Source: Verrucosispora sioxanthis
GTDB lineage: Bacteria > Actinomycetota > Actinomycetes > Mycobacteriales > Micromonosporaceae
Assembly: GCF_010560025.1 (NCBI RefSeq)
Contig: NZ_SAIY01000005.1
Location: 542,656-606,655 of the forward strand
Length of the DNA stretch: 64,000 nt
Reading direction: 5' to 3'
Shown: piece by piece, positions 57,743-64,000 of the stretch
How the letters are laid out: each line of letters opens with the position of its first letter
Numbering within the stretch: position 1 is the stretch's first letter
The notes under the pieces: model-generated
The model's database searches: none
What the model was told of the DNA's origin: nothing
What the model saw: only the letters and a program-made list of their open reading frames with translations
Translations under genes and position numbers: made by a program

Positions 57743-57937
57743 TCAGGGCCGGTCGGCGAGTCGAGTGAGGAACGCTCGCCAGGCAGTCGGGGGAAAGGTC
57801 AGCACCGGGCCGGTGGGGTCCTTCGAGTCCCGGACACCGACCACGCCGGGCAGGTTGTCGGCGACCTCCACACAGACACCGCCATTGGTTGACGAACGGG
57901 ACGACGTTCGCCACCGCGCGCCGGTCAGGTGGTCCAT
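57743..57937 (-). CDS. DUF397 protein
   Basis: A 64-residue actinobacterial protein: GARWRTSSRSSTNGGVCVEVA, then the GVRDSKDPTGPVLTF motif and WRAFLTRL end. DUF397 proteins pair with XRE-DUF5753 regulators, as here, where its ATG overlaps the regulator's end by 13 bases and has AAGGAGG ten bases upstream. In Streptomyces such pairs (for example BldB-like and WhiJ-associated sets) act in developmental control; this copy's target is unknown. Confidence 0.92.
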   Translation of the reverse strand: MDHLTGARWRTSSRSSTNGGVCVEVADNLPGVVGVRDSKDPTGPVLTFPPTAWRAFLTRLADRP

Positions 57938-58800
57938 GTCTTCGCCGCCTCCTTGAGTACGTCGAGGGTCTGCCCCAGCGGAAGGGCTTCGCCCCGAACC
58001 ACGTCCCATGCCAGTGCAAGACGAGCAATCGAATCCGACTGCCCGGTGGTTTGCGACTCCAACTGATGATCCACGCAGGCGGCTCGTGATCCGTCGGGCA
58101 GGTCGGCCAGGATGAACGCCCCGGCCAGTCCTGAGTAGATGCCAGCGGAGAGCGGCACGACGTGCAACTGGATATGCGGCTGCTCGGCGCAGTTCACCAG
58201 GTGCTCGACCTGTTCGGCCATCACGTCGGGGCCGCCACACGCCCGCCGCAGCACCATCTCGTCCAACACCACGAAGAGCTGCGGGGCCGGTTCGCGCGCG
58301 AGCACCGCCTGCCGTTCCAACCGCGCCGCGACCCGCTGGTCCAGATCGGCGAATGGCGTGCGGGCGGCCTGGAAGGTTGCGCGGGCGTATGCCTCGGTCT
58401 GGAGCAGCCCCGGCACGAAGGAGTGCTCGTACCACCGAAAAGCTGTCGCATCACGCTCGATCTGGATCCACTCGCGCAGCCAGACCGGCGCGGCGTCGCC
58501 CTTGACCAACTCGTCCCAGAGCGTCGCGAAGTAGCCACCCGTGTCGAGCGCCTTGTCGACGGCGGTCAGGTAGGGCAGCGTCGGCGGCTTGGTGCCGGTC
58601 TCGATCGCGCTCACCTGGGAGTCCGAACAGAAGACCCGCTCGCCGAGCTGGGCCTGGGTCAGCCCGGCGGTCGCCCGACGTCGCCTCAGTTCGCGAAGCA
58701 GGTACTCCGACGGCGAGATTCCCACGGCTTCCAGTCCCTTCCACGACGCCCCACGCCGTTCCGCGCCGGCTCGGAGCAGGTCGTCACGTTCCGCGATCAC
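57925..58800 (-). CDS. XRE-family regulator with DUF5753 domain
   Basis: DNA-binding regulator of 291 residues. Helix-turn-helix at about 35-90 (ATAGLTQAQLGERVFCSDSQ, VSAIETGTKPP) and DUF5753 from about 120 (WYEHSFVPGLLQTEAYARAT, ARLERQAVLAREPAPQLFVV, IYSGLAGAFILADL). The GTG at 58800 is used; a GTG 26 codons further in (VGISPSEYLL) is also possible. Co-transcribed with the DUF397 gene and divergent from two small genes, the standard layout of these modules. Confidence 0.9.
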   Translation of the reverse strand: MIAERDDLLRAGAERRGASWKGLEAVGISPSEYLLRELRRRRATAGLTQAQLGERVFCSDSQVSAIETGTKPPTLPYLTAVDKALDTGGYFATLWDELVKGDAAPVWLREWIQIERDATAFRWYEHSFVPGLLQTEAYARATFQAARTPFADLDQRVAARLERQAVLAREPAPQLFVVLDEMVLRRACGGPDVMAEQVEHLVNCAEQPHIQLHVVPLSAGIYSGLAGAFILADLPDGSRAACVDHQLESQTTGQSDSIARLALAWDVVRGEALPLGQTLDVLKEAAKTWTT

Positions 58801-58987
58801 GCGATGACTCTTCCGAGCGTAGGGGGCGTACGTCCAGGGTGGAAGGAGCACGACGCGCCTGCTGACGGTCTATCCCCCGGACTGGTCGGCGCGCCCGTGC
58901 CGGGGGTCGCCGCCGGGCGAGCAACCGCGGCGACCCCCGATCCCCGCCAGCAACCCCGATCCCAGCCACCGACGAAGGAGGTGTGTC

Positions 58988-59359
58988 GTGTCCGCGTCGA
59001 AGCCTGCGAACGCCGTACCGGCGTCGCGCTTCTCGACTCGCCGGGCCGCCGCCCGCCCCGCCATCGCGTCGGGCGGCCCCCGCGAGGATGGGACGCCCCG
59101 GGTCACACCCGGCGTCTACCTGCTGACCCGCGACGCGTCCCCGCAGTTCACCAGGCCGATCGCGGTCCGGGTGATCCGTGAACGGACCGGTCGGAGCACC
59201 TACGACGGTTGGGCGTGGATCGAGGTGTACCAGCTCGACTCTCGGGGTGAGGCGATCGACCGCCGCGAGTTGTACGTACGCCCCGAGGGTATGCGCCCCG
59301 CGCCGCCGCCCCCACACCGCACACCGGCCCGGTGTGCCGCGGCGAGGGCCGCCGGATGA
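58988..59359 (+). CDS. small conserved-type protein divergent from XRE-DUF397 module
   Basis: No named family recognised. A 123-residue protein with a basic disordered start, a structured middle (TPGVYLLTRDASPQFTRPIA, VRVIRERTGRSTYDGWAWIE, VYQLDSRGEA) and a Pro/Ala tail. The middle could be a small beta-barrel. The GTG at 58988 has AAGGAGG six bases upstream, so expression is likely. Its stop overlaps the next start (ATGA). Confidence 0.72.
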   Translation: MSASKPANAVPASRFSTRRAAARPAIASGGPREDGTPRVTPGVYLLTRDASPQFTRPIAVRVIRERTGRSTYDGWAWIEVYQLDSRGEAIDRRELYVRPEGMRPAPPPPHRTPARCAAARAAG

Positions 59360-59622
59360 ACACGCCCGCCCGTGAACACGTACCGTCCCGCCCGACGTGG
59401 CGTTGCCGAGCCTGCGGCGTCGCCTGGCCCTGTTCTCCCGCAAAGCTGCGCCTACTCGCCGAGTACCGAGGCAACATTCCCGGTCTCATGATCTACCTCG
59501 TGACGCTACGCGAGGAGGCCATCGCCCAACTTTCCGAACGCGACCCCGGCGCCCGCCTGCCGGACCTGCACCGGCGCTTCACCGACTGGGTGCCTGCTGC
59601 CTCCGGCAGAGGTCGTCCGTGA
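59356..59622 (+). CDS. small protein with WRCRACGxxWPC motif
   Basis: An 88-residue protein with a cysteine-rich start (WRCRACGVAWPCSPAKLRL) and a helical remainder (GLMIYLVTLREEAIAQLSER). It belongs to a small actinobacterial group often found beside XRE-DUF5753 genes and sometimes labelled flavin reductase without clear basis. Three cysteines are too few for a classical zinc finger. Translationally coupled to the preceding gene. Confidence 0.72.
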   Translation: MNTPAREHVPSRPTWRCRACGVAWPCSPAKLRLLAEYRGNIPGLMIYLVTLREEAIAQLSERDPGARLPDLHRRFTDWVPAASGRGRP

Positions 59623-59706
59623 CGTTCAGTCTGCCTGGGCTGACATGTCCCTCCGGGCCGCTACGCTGAAGCCAGGCAGACCCACGCCCGGAGGGGGGTG
59701 CCGAAG

Positions 59707-60303
59707 GTGGCAACGGCGCACGACGTCGCAGCAGCGGTGTTGCATGAACTCGGTCCGATGACGGCCATGAAGCTGGAGAAGCTCGTCTACTACTGCCAGG
59801 GCTGGCACCTCGCGCGCGAGGGACACCCTCTTTTCCAGGAGCCGATCGAAGCCTGGCGGGAAGGCCCGGTGGTTCCGCTCCTCTACCGTCACCACCGACG
59901 ACAGCGCGTGGTGTCCGACTGGCCACACGGTGAGCATTCTCGCCTGACCCCGACCCAAGCCGACACAGTCCGCTGGGTTGCGGAAAGCTATGGTCGATTC
60001 TCCGCGACCGAGTTGTCGACTATGACGCACAACGAACTGCCCTGGCGCGTCGCCCGAGGCGCACTTCCCGAATCCGCCAGCTCGACGGAGAAGCTCGACA
60101 TCGACCTCATGCGGACGTACTTCGCCCGGCAGGTGGCAAACGTCGAGACGGCCGTCGTCCTCGCCTCCGCGAACGCCGCCCTCGAAGGCGTCGAGTTCGA
60201 CGAGGAGTGGCAGGACAAGCTCCGCGACGTCGCCTCCGGCGTGACCGATGCCGACGAGCTGATTGCTCAGGAGATCTCCCGGATCCGCGGTGACCGAGAC
60301 TGA
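59707..60303 (+). CDS. DUF4065 (Panacea) protein with C-terminal VbhA-like inhibitor segment, putative Fic antitoxin
   Basis: A 198-residue protein. Residues about 5-130 match the Panacea/DUF4065/SocA family (MKLEKLVYYCQGWHLAREG, EPIEAWREGPVVPLLY), known as antitoxin domains. The last 45 residues differ in character: a helix ending NAALEGVEF, then EEWQDKLRDVASGVTDADEL, resembling VbhA-type antitoxins that block Fic enzymes through (S/T)xxxE(G/N). Here Glu160-Gly161 fit while Asn156 replaces S/T. The gene overlaps the Fic start by 14 bases. The GTG at 59707 is preferred because GAGGGGG sits ten bases upstream; GTG 59698 is too close. The fusion reading is inference. Confidence 0.78.
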   Translation: MATAHDVAAAVLHELGPMTAMKLEKLVYYCQGWHLAREGHPLFQEPIEAWREGPVVPLLYRHHRRQRVVSDWPHGEHSRLTPTQADTVRWVAESYGRFSATELSTMTHNELPWRVARGALPESASSTEKLDIDLMRTYFARQVANVETAVVLASANAALEGVEFDEEWQDKLRDVASGVTDADELIAQEISRIRGDRD

Positions 60304-60877
60304 CCCGTACTGCTGGCCGGACACGGACTGCCTGAAGAACAATCTCGGCATCACCGACGCGAAACAGCTCGCCGAGATCGAGGCCAGGCTGGCTTCGATC
60401 CGGGAGGTCCAAGCGCTTCGGATGATCATTCCGGGGAACTACGGCCTGGAGCATCTCCAAGCTTTCCACCGGCACATCTTCTCTGATGTCTATCCCTGGG
60501 CAGGGCAGACCAGGACGGTGGACATCAGCAAGCCCGGCGCACGATTCTGCCACTGGCGTTACATCGACGACCAGGTAAGCGCCATCCTGAGCCGTCTTGA
60601 CGAGGACGGATTCCTCCTCGGCTTGCACCGAGACGCGTTCATCGAAGCCTTGGCGCACTACTACGGCGAGCTGAACGTCTGCCACCCTTTCCGCGAGGGT
60701 AACGGACGCACGATCCGCGCATTCCTTCGGCAACTGGCGGCGGCGGCCGGATACCTACTTGACTGGTCGGAGTTGAACGCGGAGGCGAACATCGCGGCGT
60801 GCCACCAGCACCTTGCCACCACGGACCTCAGCGGGCTGATCGCGGTACTCCGTCCAGTCGTCCGGCGGCTAGCCTGA
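60290..60877 (+). CDS. Fic/DOC family AMP-transferase-like toxin
   Basis: A 195-residue Fic protein, expected to transfer AMP or another nucleotide moiety to target proteins. The active-site motif HPFREGNGRTIR lies at residues 132-143, with catalytic His132 and all loop residues intact. Upstream FHRHIFSDVYPWAGQTRTV is the flap and fold signature. I see no (S/T)xxxE(G/N) inhibitory helix inside the protein, consistent with inhibition in trans by the overlapping upstream gene. The GTG at 60290 lies inside that gene. It ends 22 bases before the convergent hsdM stop. Confidence 0.9.
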   Translation: MTETDPYCWPDTDCLKNNLGITDAKQLAEIEARLASIREVQALRMIIPGNYGLEHLQAFHRHIFSDVYPWAGQTRTVDISKPGARFCHWRYIDDQVSAILSRLDEDGFLLGLHRDAFIEALAHYYGELNVCHPFREGNGRTIRAFLRQLAAAAGYLLDWSELNAEANIAACHQHLATTDLSGLIAVLRPVVRRLA

Positions 60878-60899
60878 TGCGACTGCTGATCCGTCGATG

Positions 60900-62420
60900 T
60901 CACCCACCGCTCGGTGTTCTTGATGGCGATTGCGCAAGCTCGGCGCGCGACGAGAGGGCTTCGGCGATGGCGGCAAACTCGCGTAGGGCGGCCTGAAGGT
61001 CTTCCACGATCTCCTGGGCGATCACCTCGGGCGGCAGCAGCGCGTCGGCGTCTTCCAGGGAGGCGTCCCGTAGCCAGGTGATGTCCAGATTCACCTTGTC
61101 CCGAGCCGTCAGCTCCTCGTAGGTGAAGGAGCGAAAGCGTTCGGTCTCCACCCGCTCGGCCCGGTCCTTGCCCGGCAGATAGCAGTCCACGAAGTCCTGG
61201 AGGTGTTCGCGGCGCAGCGGGTTCTGCTTGAGGGTGAAGTGCTGGTTGGTGCGGAAGTCGTACACCCAGAGCTGCTGCGTCCAGGGTTCCTCGCGGGCCC
61301 GCTTGCGCTCGAAGAACAGCACGTTGGCTTTGACCCCGCCCGCGTAGAAGATGCCGGTGGGCAGACGCAGCAGGGTGTGCAGGTCGTACTGCTTGAGCAA
61401 CCGGCGGCGGATGGTCTCCCCCGCGCCACCTTCGAAGAGCACGTTGTCGGGCAGGACGACGGCGGCCCGGCCGTCGATCTCCAGCAGCGAGGCGATGTGC
61501 TGGACGAAGTTGAGTTGCTTGTTGGCGGTGGCCGCCCAGAAGTCGGTGCGTTCGATCTCCCGTTCCTCGCGGGACGCGCGCCCGCTCTCGGTAACCGACC
61601 GGATCGTGGAGCTGCGGCCGAACGGCGGGTTGGCCAGCACCAGGCTGTACCGCTGCGACGGCGGCTTGCCCAGTGCGTCGCCGACGGTGATGAGCGAATC
61701 TCCCCCAGGGCTACCGATGCCGTGCAGCAACATGTTCATCGCGGCCAGCCGGGCGGTGCCGTCGACCAATTCGGTGCCGCTGATCGCACCATCGCCGAGC
61801 CGGCGACGCTGGTCGGGGGTTAGGCTCGCGCCGTGGTGCCGCTGGATGTGGTCGAACGCGGCGAGCAGGAAACCGCCGGTGCCACAGGCCGGGTCGGTGA
61901 TCGTGTCGTCCGGCGTGGGCAGCACACAGTCGACCATCGCAGCGGTCAGCGCTCGTGGCGTGAAGTACTGCCCGGCCCCCGACTTGGTGTCCTCCGCGCC
62001 CCGGGCCAGCAGTTCCTCGTAGGCGTCGCCCTTGACGTCGACGCCCGCGCTGGACCACTGCTCCTTGTCGATCAGATCCACGATCAGCCGCTTGAGCTTC
62101 GCCGGATCCTGAATCTTGTTCTGCGCCTTTCGGAAGATCGTGCCCAGGGTGCCGCTCTCCTTGGCCAGCCCTTCCAGGATGTGCCGGTACTGCACCTCCA
62201 GCGCATCCCCGTCGGCGTCGAGCAGCGTCTGCCAACTCAGCTCCTCCGGCACGATCTGCTCCGGCCGCAGCGGCCGATTGGCGCGCTCGTCGGCCATCTT
62301 GAGAAACAGCAGGAACGTCAACTGCTCGACGTAGTCGATTGTCGACACACCGTCGTCACGCAGCACGTCGCAGTAGTTCCACAACTTCTGCACCAGCCGG
62401 CGCGAATCCACAGTGCTCAC
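60900..62420 (-). CDS. hsdM: type I restriction-modification DNA methyltransferase subunit HsdM
   Basis: Adenine-N6 methyltransferase subunit of a type I system, 506 residues. The N-terminal helical domain (WNYCDVLRDDGVSTIDYVEQ) is followed by GQYFTPR, SAM motif I DPACGTGGF (residues 176-184) and catalytic motif IV NPPF (264-267). It requires HsdS for site recognition. The start overlaps the hsdS stop in ATGA fashion. Third gene of hsdR-hsdS-hsdM on the minus strand and intact by reading. Confidence 0.95.
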   Translation of the reverse strand: MSTVDSRRLVQKLWNYCDVLRDDGVSTIDYVEQLTFLLFLKMADERANRPLRPEQIVPEELSWQTLLDADGDALEVQYRHILEGLAKESGTLGTIFRKAQNKIQDPAKLKRLIVDLIDKEQWSSAGVDVKGDAYEELLARGAEDTKSGAGQYFTPRALTAAMVDCVLPTPDDTITDPACGTGGFLLAAFDHIQRHHGASLTPDQRRRLGDGAISGTELVDGTARLAAMNMLLHGIGSPGGDSLITVGDALGKPPSQRYSLVLANPPFGRSSTIRSVTESGRASREEREIERTDFWAATANKQLNFVQHIASLLEIDGRAAVVLPDNVLFEGGAGETIRRRLLKQYDLHTLLRLPTGIFYAGGVKANVLFFERKRAREEPWTQQLWVYDFRTNQHFTLKQNPLRREHLQDFVDCYLPGKDRAERVETERFRSFTYEELTARDKVNLDITWLRDASLEDADALLPPEVIAQEIVEDLQAALREFAAIAEALSSRAELAQSPSRTPSGG

Positions 62421-63814
62421 AGCGGCAGAGCCTCCTGCTGGTAGTCGCCGCCGGTCACCCTGGTCGGCGGTGCCGGCAATTCCTTCTTGGTACGCCGAGA
62501 GCGCGCCCGCTGCTTCGGCGGAGCGGCCTCCCGTTCGGCCCGGATCCGAGCCAACAACTCCGCTGCCGGCTCGTCGTTCGGGTCCTGCGGCACCAACCGC
62601 CCCGCAAACGCATCCGCCAACAGCGACATACGCAGATTCGCAGATCTTCGCTCCACTGCACCGATGGCTTCGTCAATACGTTCGATCACACCTGCCATCT
62701 CGTCAGCTCGATTAACCATTTCCATCTGAGTCTCCCGGGCGGGCACTCTCAATGGAAACTCGAAAATCGTTCGCTGATCGATTTTTGGCATCGATCCGGC
62801 CAGCCCTTTGGCCCGCGACCTGAAATAGCGCCGAGCACTCGGGCTCTTCAACATGAGGGCCGCAAAACGCGGGACGATGTCCTCATTCAGACGCACCCGG
62901 ATCAACAGGTCGGGAAATATTGCCCAGTTCTCCGCACCTTCGTACAAGGCCGTCGTGCCCACCAATTCAGGCGTGTTGGATCGTTGGATCAGAATGTCAC
63001 CTGGACGCAACCAGAGATCCTTAACACGGTCAGGGTCGGCGCTAGTCAGCTTGGTGAAGCGATCAATGAACCGACCTTGAGTGACAGCCGTGATAGCTAA
63101 TGTTCGCACGCGACCATCCGCAGAGGCAGGCGCTGAGTGGCCGTTGCGCAACGGTTCGGCCAGCATACCTCCTAGGGGGACGGCGGCAACTGCCGAGAGT
63201 TGCGATTCGATTGAATCGAAAAAGGCTGCGCTCAGAGCCGCCACCCGAAGGCGTGCCAGGTCCACGTTCTTCTCTCCGGCAGACAGCCGAGAGATGAGGC
63301 CGTCCAGCACGGCGACGATGCGGCGCTGCTCGGCGAGCGGCGGAACCCGAATGGCCACCTTTGCCAAGTTTCCGCGAGAGATACGCTTTCTTGTAGTTCC
63401 CGACTGATAGCCAGCGATCTCGCCACGCACTTGCGGTGAATTCAAGGCCCACATCAGCCATCTTGGTTCAATTGCACAAACACGAACAATGCAGACATCA
63501 ACAACCGTCACCGCAGGAGCTGAGCCGCCAGGATAGATGCAGGCACGCCCAAGCGGATCTGGCATTCGCGCAATCAGGATGTCACCAGATCGAAGCTCAG
63601 TGCACCTTAGCGCAACTGCCTTCTCCTGTGTGAGCCGGCGGTTACTTCGGTCACGGAAGTATCCTTCGCCCACATCGGCAAGTTGAACCAGTCGCACTTC
63701 GCCGTCAGGGTCCTGGTCCTTACTCTCGACCCAATCACCGTCGACAAAAATGCCATTTAGGTCGATCAGCTCGGCCAAGGGTGCCACGGACCAGCCGGGC
63801 GGGAGATCGCTCAC
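62417..63814 (-). CDS. hsdS: type I restriction-modification specificity subunit HsdS
   Basis: DNA sequence-recognition subunit, 465 residues, with two target recognition domains. Each ends in a proline-leucine motif and a spacer helix: IRVPPLAEQRRIVAVLDGLI (first) and FPLRVPARETQMEMVNRADE (second), with helices beginning RLSAGEKNVDLARLRVAAL and AIGAVERRSANLRMSLLADA. The two TRDs differ, so the recognised site is bipartite and asymmetric. The lower GC of the first TRD region compared with neighbours suits horizontal exchange. GTG 63814 overlaps the hsdR stop by four bases. Confidence 0.93.
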   Translation of the reverse strand: MSDLPPGWSVAPLAELIDLNGIFVDGDWVESKDQDPDGEVRLVQLADVGEGYFRDRSNRRLTQEKAVALRCTELRSGDILIARMPDPLGRACIYPGGSAPAVTVVDVCIVRVCAIEPRWLMWALNSPQVRGEIAGYQSGTTRKRISRGNLAKVAIRVPPLAEQRRIVAVLDGLISRLSAGEKNVDLARLRVAALSAAFFDSIESQLSAVAAVPLGGMLAEPLRNGHSAPASADGRVRTLAITAVTQGRFIDRFTKLTSADPDRVKDLWLRPGDILIQRSNTPELVGTTALYEGAENWAIFPDLLIRVRLNEDIVPRFAALMLKSPSARRYFRSRAKGLAGSMPKIDQRTIFEFPLRVPARETQMEMVNRADEMAGVIERIDEAIGAVERRSANLRMSLLADAFAGRLVPQDPNDEPAAELLARIRAEREAAPPKQRARSRRTKKELPAPPTRVTGGDYQQEALPL

Positions 63815-64000
63815 GCCGTAAGCTCCTGGTTCAACTCGGTGAGGAGGGGTTCGGCGCGGTCGCCGAAGGTGCCGGCGTAGCCGTCGATGCCGCCACGTTC
63901 GGTAAATGGCGCACCGTCGAGGTCGTCGGGGGTGATCTCCACGCTGACCGCTATCACGTCCTTGATCCTCTCCAGCCACCACGCCTGGTCGGCAGTGAAC
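63811..64000 (-). CDS. hsdR: type I restriction endonuclease subunit HsdR, C-terminal fragment at window edge
   Basis: Only the last 62 residues are inside the window: FTADQAWWLERIKDVIAVSV, then DDLDGAPFTERGGIDGYAGT and a LLTELNQELTA end. This matches the C-terminal tail of HsdR translocase subunits, and position upstream of hsdS with a four-base overlap agrees. The nuclease and helicase domains lie beyond base 64000. Confidence 0.8.
   Translation of the reverse strand, partial: FTADQAWWLERIKDVIAVSVEITPDDLDGAPFTERGGIDGYAGTFGDRAEPLLTELNQELTA

Overview
The window is about 72% GC with strong codon bias, GTG/ATG starts and purine-rich ribosome binding sites. Gene content (typA, uvrB, a coaE-grpB fusion, rpsA, polA, a livKHMGF operon, an ANTAR regulator, pyk, and several XRE-DUF5753/DUF397 regulators) points to an actinobacterium, most likely Micromonosporaceae and Micromonospora-like. 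No plasmid, phage structural or rRNA genes are visible. This placement is inference from gene content only.

Layout. 1-9.4 kb: tail of an MMPL exporter, a transglycosylase lipoprotein, a DedA/PAP2-like membrane protein, typA, a serine hydrolase, a tyrosine phosphatase, a TerC protein and an ABM-domain protein. 9.5-17.6 kb: an XRE regulator, uvrB, a broken two-module membrane-anchored protein, coaE-grpB and rpsA. 17.9-27.7 kb: methyltransferase, Uma2 nuclease-like protein, phytase-like secreted protein, a DUF2945/DUF3140 pair, polA and a SARP/NB-ARC/TPR regulator. 27.8-32.8 kb: the branched-chain amino acid importer operon livK-livH-livM-livG-livF on the minus strand, with a hairpin between livK and the permease genes. 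33-38.5 kb: Asp-box propeller lipoprotein, ANTAR response regulator, tRNA-Leu(CAA), a deleted HTH/LAGLIDADG-like gene, and a divergent trans-sulfuration enzyme/Lrp pair followed by a luciferase-like oxidoreductase. 38.8-47.5 kb: secreted CBM2-PL11 rhamnogalacturonan lyase, aromatic amino acid decarboxylase, TauE permease with an Rrf2 regulator, tesB-pyk and a YciI-like protein. 47.7-57.4 kb: a zinc-ribbon/membrane protein pair facing a very large TPR-CHAT (caspase-like) gene, an aldo-keto reductase, a lipase, a second TerC and a pentapeptide-repeat membrane protein. 57.4-64 kb is the clearest accessory island: repeat-rich spacer, XRE-DUF5753/DUF397 module with a divergent pair of small genes, a DUF4065-Fic toxin-antitoxin-like pair, and a type I restriction-modification operon (hsdR-hsdS-hsdM) running off the right edge.

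The most interesting reading is the DUF4065-Fic pair. The partner of the Fic enzyme carries an N-terminal Panacea/DUF4065 domain and, in its last 45 residues, a segment that looks like the VbhA-type Fic inhibitor helix (LEG motif). It would be a fused antitoxin overlapping the toxin gene by 14 bases, next to a restriction system. The second candidate is the TPR-CHAT gene, which keeps both caspase-like catalytic residues but has at least eight apparent frameshifts.

A quality caveat matters for any reader: about nineteen apparent single-base frameshifts occur, all in eight accessory genes, while every housekeeping gene reads cleanly. They may be real gene decay or indel errors in GC-rich tracts; the sequence alone cannot decide.
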